From: an uncultured Eubacteriales bacterium
GTDB lineage: Bacteria; Bacillota; Clostridia; Lachnospirales; Lachnospiraceae
DNA: 64,000 nucleotides
Assembly (NCBI GenBank): GCA_900545175.1
Contig: UQYF01000009.1
Location: 1 to 64,000, forward strand
Direction: 5' to 3'
Positions 62,235-64,000 of this stretch are shown here, in pieces (positions within the stretch are counted from its first letter, which is position 1; the number at the start of each line of letters is the position of its first letter). The position numbers and the translations under genes are program-made. Under the pieces are notes generated by a model. That model made no database searches, was not told where the DNA came from, and saw nothing but the letters and a program-made list of their open reading frames with translations.

Positions 62235-63874
62235 TGAAATCCGACGATTTACTTGACGCTATCGGTGAAGTGTCTGATGAGTATATTGCAGACGCGGAAA
62301 ATGTAAAGAAAAGGAGAGTGCCGCGGTGGGTAAGATGGTCCTGTGCGGCAGCAGCATGCCTTGTCGCTGTGGCAGGGATTGGAGGAGTGCTGTTAATAAG
62401 AGGCGGCAAAAACGGTGGCTCTGCCGGAGGCTCGGGTCATGATGGTGGCAGCAGCTTCATGCGCTATGCAGGTCCAGTATTTCCGATGACCCTGCTTGAG
62501 AGTAATCCGGAGATTTCTGCTGAGCGCGATATCACGATGGATTTTGCGCCATGGGTTCCGGTATGGATTTCCAATGAGGAGGAAGCAGCTTCATATCCGT
62601 TGGAAAGTGACAGGAAGGAGATTCTGGATAACTATAACGAATGGTATCCGGAGGGAGGATATTACCGGTACTCAGGCAATGTTATAGTGAAGGATTCTTA
62701 TATTCTGGAAAACGCAAGTGCACAGAATCAGACAGTTCATGTGCTCTACCCATTTGTTTCCAGCCTGAAGGATCTGGATAATAATATTCCGTCACTGAAC
62801 GTGAACGGAGAGACGCTTGAGACAACGCTTCATGCGGGCAGCTATGCAGGAGACTTTGAGGGCGCATGGGGCGGCAGCTCAAAGGAGTTAAAAGAAGGGA
62901 GTGTGAATCTGTCATATATTGAGAACTGGGAAGGCTACAGAAGCCTTCTTTCGGATGGAACTTATATGAACAGGGCATTGGGAGACTTTGTAAATCTCAG
63001 CGATATTCCTGTGACGGTTTATGAGTTTAGCGATGCATGGTGGACACCGGAGAATGATAAGGCGGAGATTACGAATCCTACTATCCGAGTTATGTTTGAA
63101 CTTGACTATGAAAAGACCCAGGTATTGTCCTATGGTTTTAACGGAAGCCTGTGGGACGGAGAGAATGGTATTATGGGTAAGGAATTTTCGATATGCCGAC
63201 AGGGTGAATCAGGCTATGGAAGTCCTTATTATATCATTGTTGTCGGAGAGGATATACAGAATGTAGAATATAAAGGATATGTAACCGGCGGCTGGAATAC
63301 GGAGAAAACAATCGATGCCGGCATGACGATTTCAAGAAGGGAGTCGAATCTGGAGGAGGTACTGAGAACGGTTGCGGAGTCCGGATACCGAACTGCTTTT
63401 GAGATGGGATACCTCGAGAACGATTATGATTATGGATTTGAATTGTATTTTGGCTTGTTAAAAGAGCATTTGATGGCATACAGTTCACTCTCCGGGAACG
63501 GAGTGCAGCGCTATGAGGATGGTGCGATTGAAAATATGGATGTGATTGGAGTGTCGCGCGTGTTCTGGCTGGAGGCGGAGGTCACAATTCCTGCCGGAAG
63601 CTATGCCACGGTTGAAGCAGTGTCTAAGAAAGAACCGAGCTATGATTTCTATTGTTCAAATACGGCGAACAGGAAGATTAACGGATATGATATGGTGACA
63701 GGGCTTGGAAGCAATCTGATATTTACCGGGCAGACAGCGAGATTAGAGGACAGAGGACGGATTGAGATTGTACGGCAGAATTTCGGTTTCGATATTGGAA
63801 ACGGAGTTAATGAAGTGGAGCTTGACATGGAAGAGCCGCATTATTATCTGGAAGTCAGACCCGCCGCAGAATAA
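62234..63874 (+). CDS. Membrane anti-sigma-like protein with large extracytoplasmic domain
   Basis: 546 residues. Cytoplasmic N-terminus 1-34 (MKSDDLLDAIGEVSDEYIAD), one membrane helix about 35-55, a Gly/Ser linker (about 58-76) and an exported domain of about 470 residues rich in Trp, Tyr, Asn and Asp. The exported part has beta-rich segments (YIENWEGYRSLLSDGTYM, YEFSDAWWTPENDKAEI) and no recognised domain. It is a larger analogue of the protein at 7242, coupled to its sigma gene by a TGATG overlap. Start: GGAGGGCTATTG then ATG. The large outer domain probably senses an extracellular ligand. Confidence 0.7.
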   Translation: MKSDDLLDAIGEVSDEYIADAENVKKRRVPRWVRWSCAAAACLVAVAGIGGVLLIRGGKNGGSAGGSGHDGGSSFMRYAGPVFPMTLLESNPEISAERDITMDFAPWVPVWISNEEEAASYPLESDRKEILDNYNEWYPEGGYYRYSGNVIVKDSYILENASAQNQTVHVLYPFVSSLKDLDNNIPSLNVNGETLETTLHAGSYAGDFEGAWGGSSKELKEGSVNLSYIENWEGYRSLLSDGTYMNRALGDFVNLSDIPVTVYEFSDAWWTPENDKAEITNPTIRVMFELDYEKTQVLSYGFNGSLWDGENGIMGKEFSICRQGESGYGSPYYIIVVGEDIQNVEYKGYVTGGWNTEKTIDAGMTISRRESNLEEVLRTVAESGYRTAFEMGYLENDYDYGFELYFGLLKEHLMAYSSLSGNGVQRYEDGAIENMDVIGVSRVFWLEAEVTIPAGSYATVEAVSKKEPSYDFYCSNTANRKINGYDMVTGLGSNLIFTGQTARLEDRGRIEIVRQNFGFDIGNGVNEVELDMEEPHYYLEVRPAAE

Positions 63875-63887
63875 GGTTTTTTGTTTA

Positions 63888-63920
63888 GTGGGACAGTGGT
63901 GTCAGACACCACTGTCCCAC
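63888..63920. repeat. 33-bp perfect palindrome downstream of operon 2
   Basis: GTGGGACAGTGGTGTC and GACACCACTGTCCCAC are 16-base perfect complements around one A. T-runs precede (TTTTTTG) rather than follow, so it may act as a terminator only for the minus strand. Similar palindromes are common as dispersed repeats in Clostridia (from memory). The last 80 bases (63921-64000) show nothing I can name. Confidence 0.7.
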
Positions 63921-64000
63921 AGAATTTATTATAGGAAAAAACTATAGCAAACTCTAGGTAAAATCTATTTGATAATTTGGAGCATACAATGTATAATCGC

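Overview
The window looks like the chromosome of a low-to-mid GC anaerobic Clostridia member, most likely a pectin-using Lachnospiraceae such as the Lachnospira / [Eubacterium] eligens group. That is an inference from gene content: cotJ and spoVB sporulation genes, Rex, anaerobic NrdG, DUF5688, MBOAT/DHHW surface acylation genes, and several pectin and glucuronide enzymes that lack signal peptides. No rRNA operon, CRISPR array, prophage or integrative element is visible.

Layout. 0-4 kb: the edge of an IS-type transposase gene, a cotJABC operon (minus strand) and a GH2 beta-glucuronidase. 4-6.5 kb: a chemoreceptor, tRNA-Gly and a CBS protein. 6.7-11.1 kb: an ECF sigma / membrane anti-sigma pair followed by a lipoprotein, an MBOAT acyltransferase and a DHHW protein, probably one surface-modification operon. 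11.1-17.1 kb: an AraC regulator divergent from a YetA/PcRGLX-like (PL26-type) protein, overlapping a nuclease-helicase fusion. 17.2-24.2 kb: a small XRE regulator, two overlapping M14 aspartoacylase-like genes (the second without zinc ligands), purL and lepB. 24.4-25.6 kb: remains of an Agr-type two-component system. 25.7-27.3 kb: infC-rpmI-rplT with an attenuator leader and an AUU start, then tRNA-Asn. 27.4-31.3 kb: an uncharacterised cNMP-fold plus HEAT pair, a degenerate Mrr-like membrane protein and a hypothetical gene. 31.5-36.4 kb: two divergent tRNA-Leu genes, nrdG, a pectinesterase and a large GH28-like protein. 36.4-50.5 kb: housekeeping genes (ABC-F, rex, nnrDE, alr, mazF, efp, rluF-ligA-metA). 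50.6-57.3 kb: a FAH-family enzyme, spoVB, mnmA, a GH28 enzyme, a PHP phosphatase and an MCP pseudogene. 57.4-61.2 kb: a 23-codon Cys-rich peptide gene, then gapA, pgk and tpiA. 61.2-64 kb: a 306-bp MITE and a second ECF sigma / anti-sigma pair.

How the genes fit together. The pectinesterase, two GH28-like enzymes, the PL26-like protein and the beta-glucuronidase all lack visible export signals. They fit a cytoplasmic pathway that trims imported pectic oligosaccharides, with carbon entering glycolysis (gapA, pgk, tpiA). The most notable unlabelled signals are: (i) a family of miniature inverted-repeat elements with identical terminal motifs and 5-bp target duplications at two copies; (ii) a compact minus-strand gene for a 23-residue peptide with four cysteines, with its own promoter, ribosome binding site and terminator and a double 9-bp motif inside the promoter; (iii) the enzyme/pseudoenzyme M14 pair; (iv) the cNMP-fold/HEAT pair. 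All functional statements come from reading the sequence; no database search was run.
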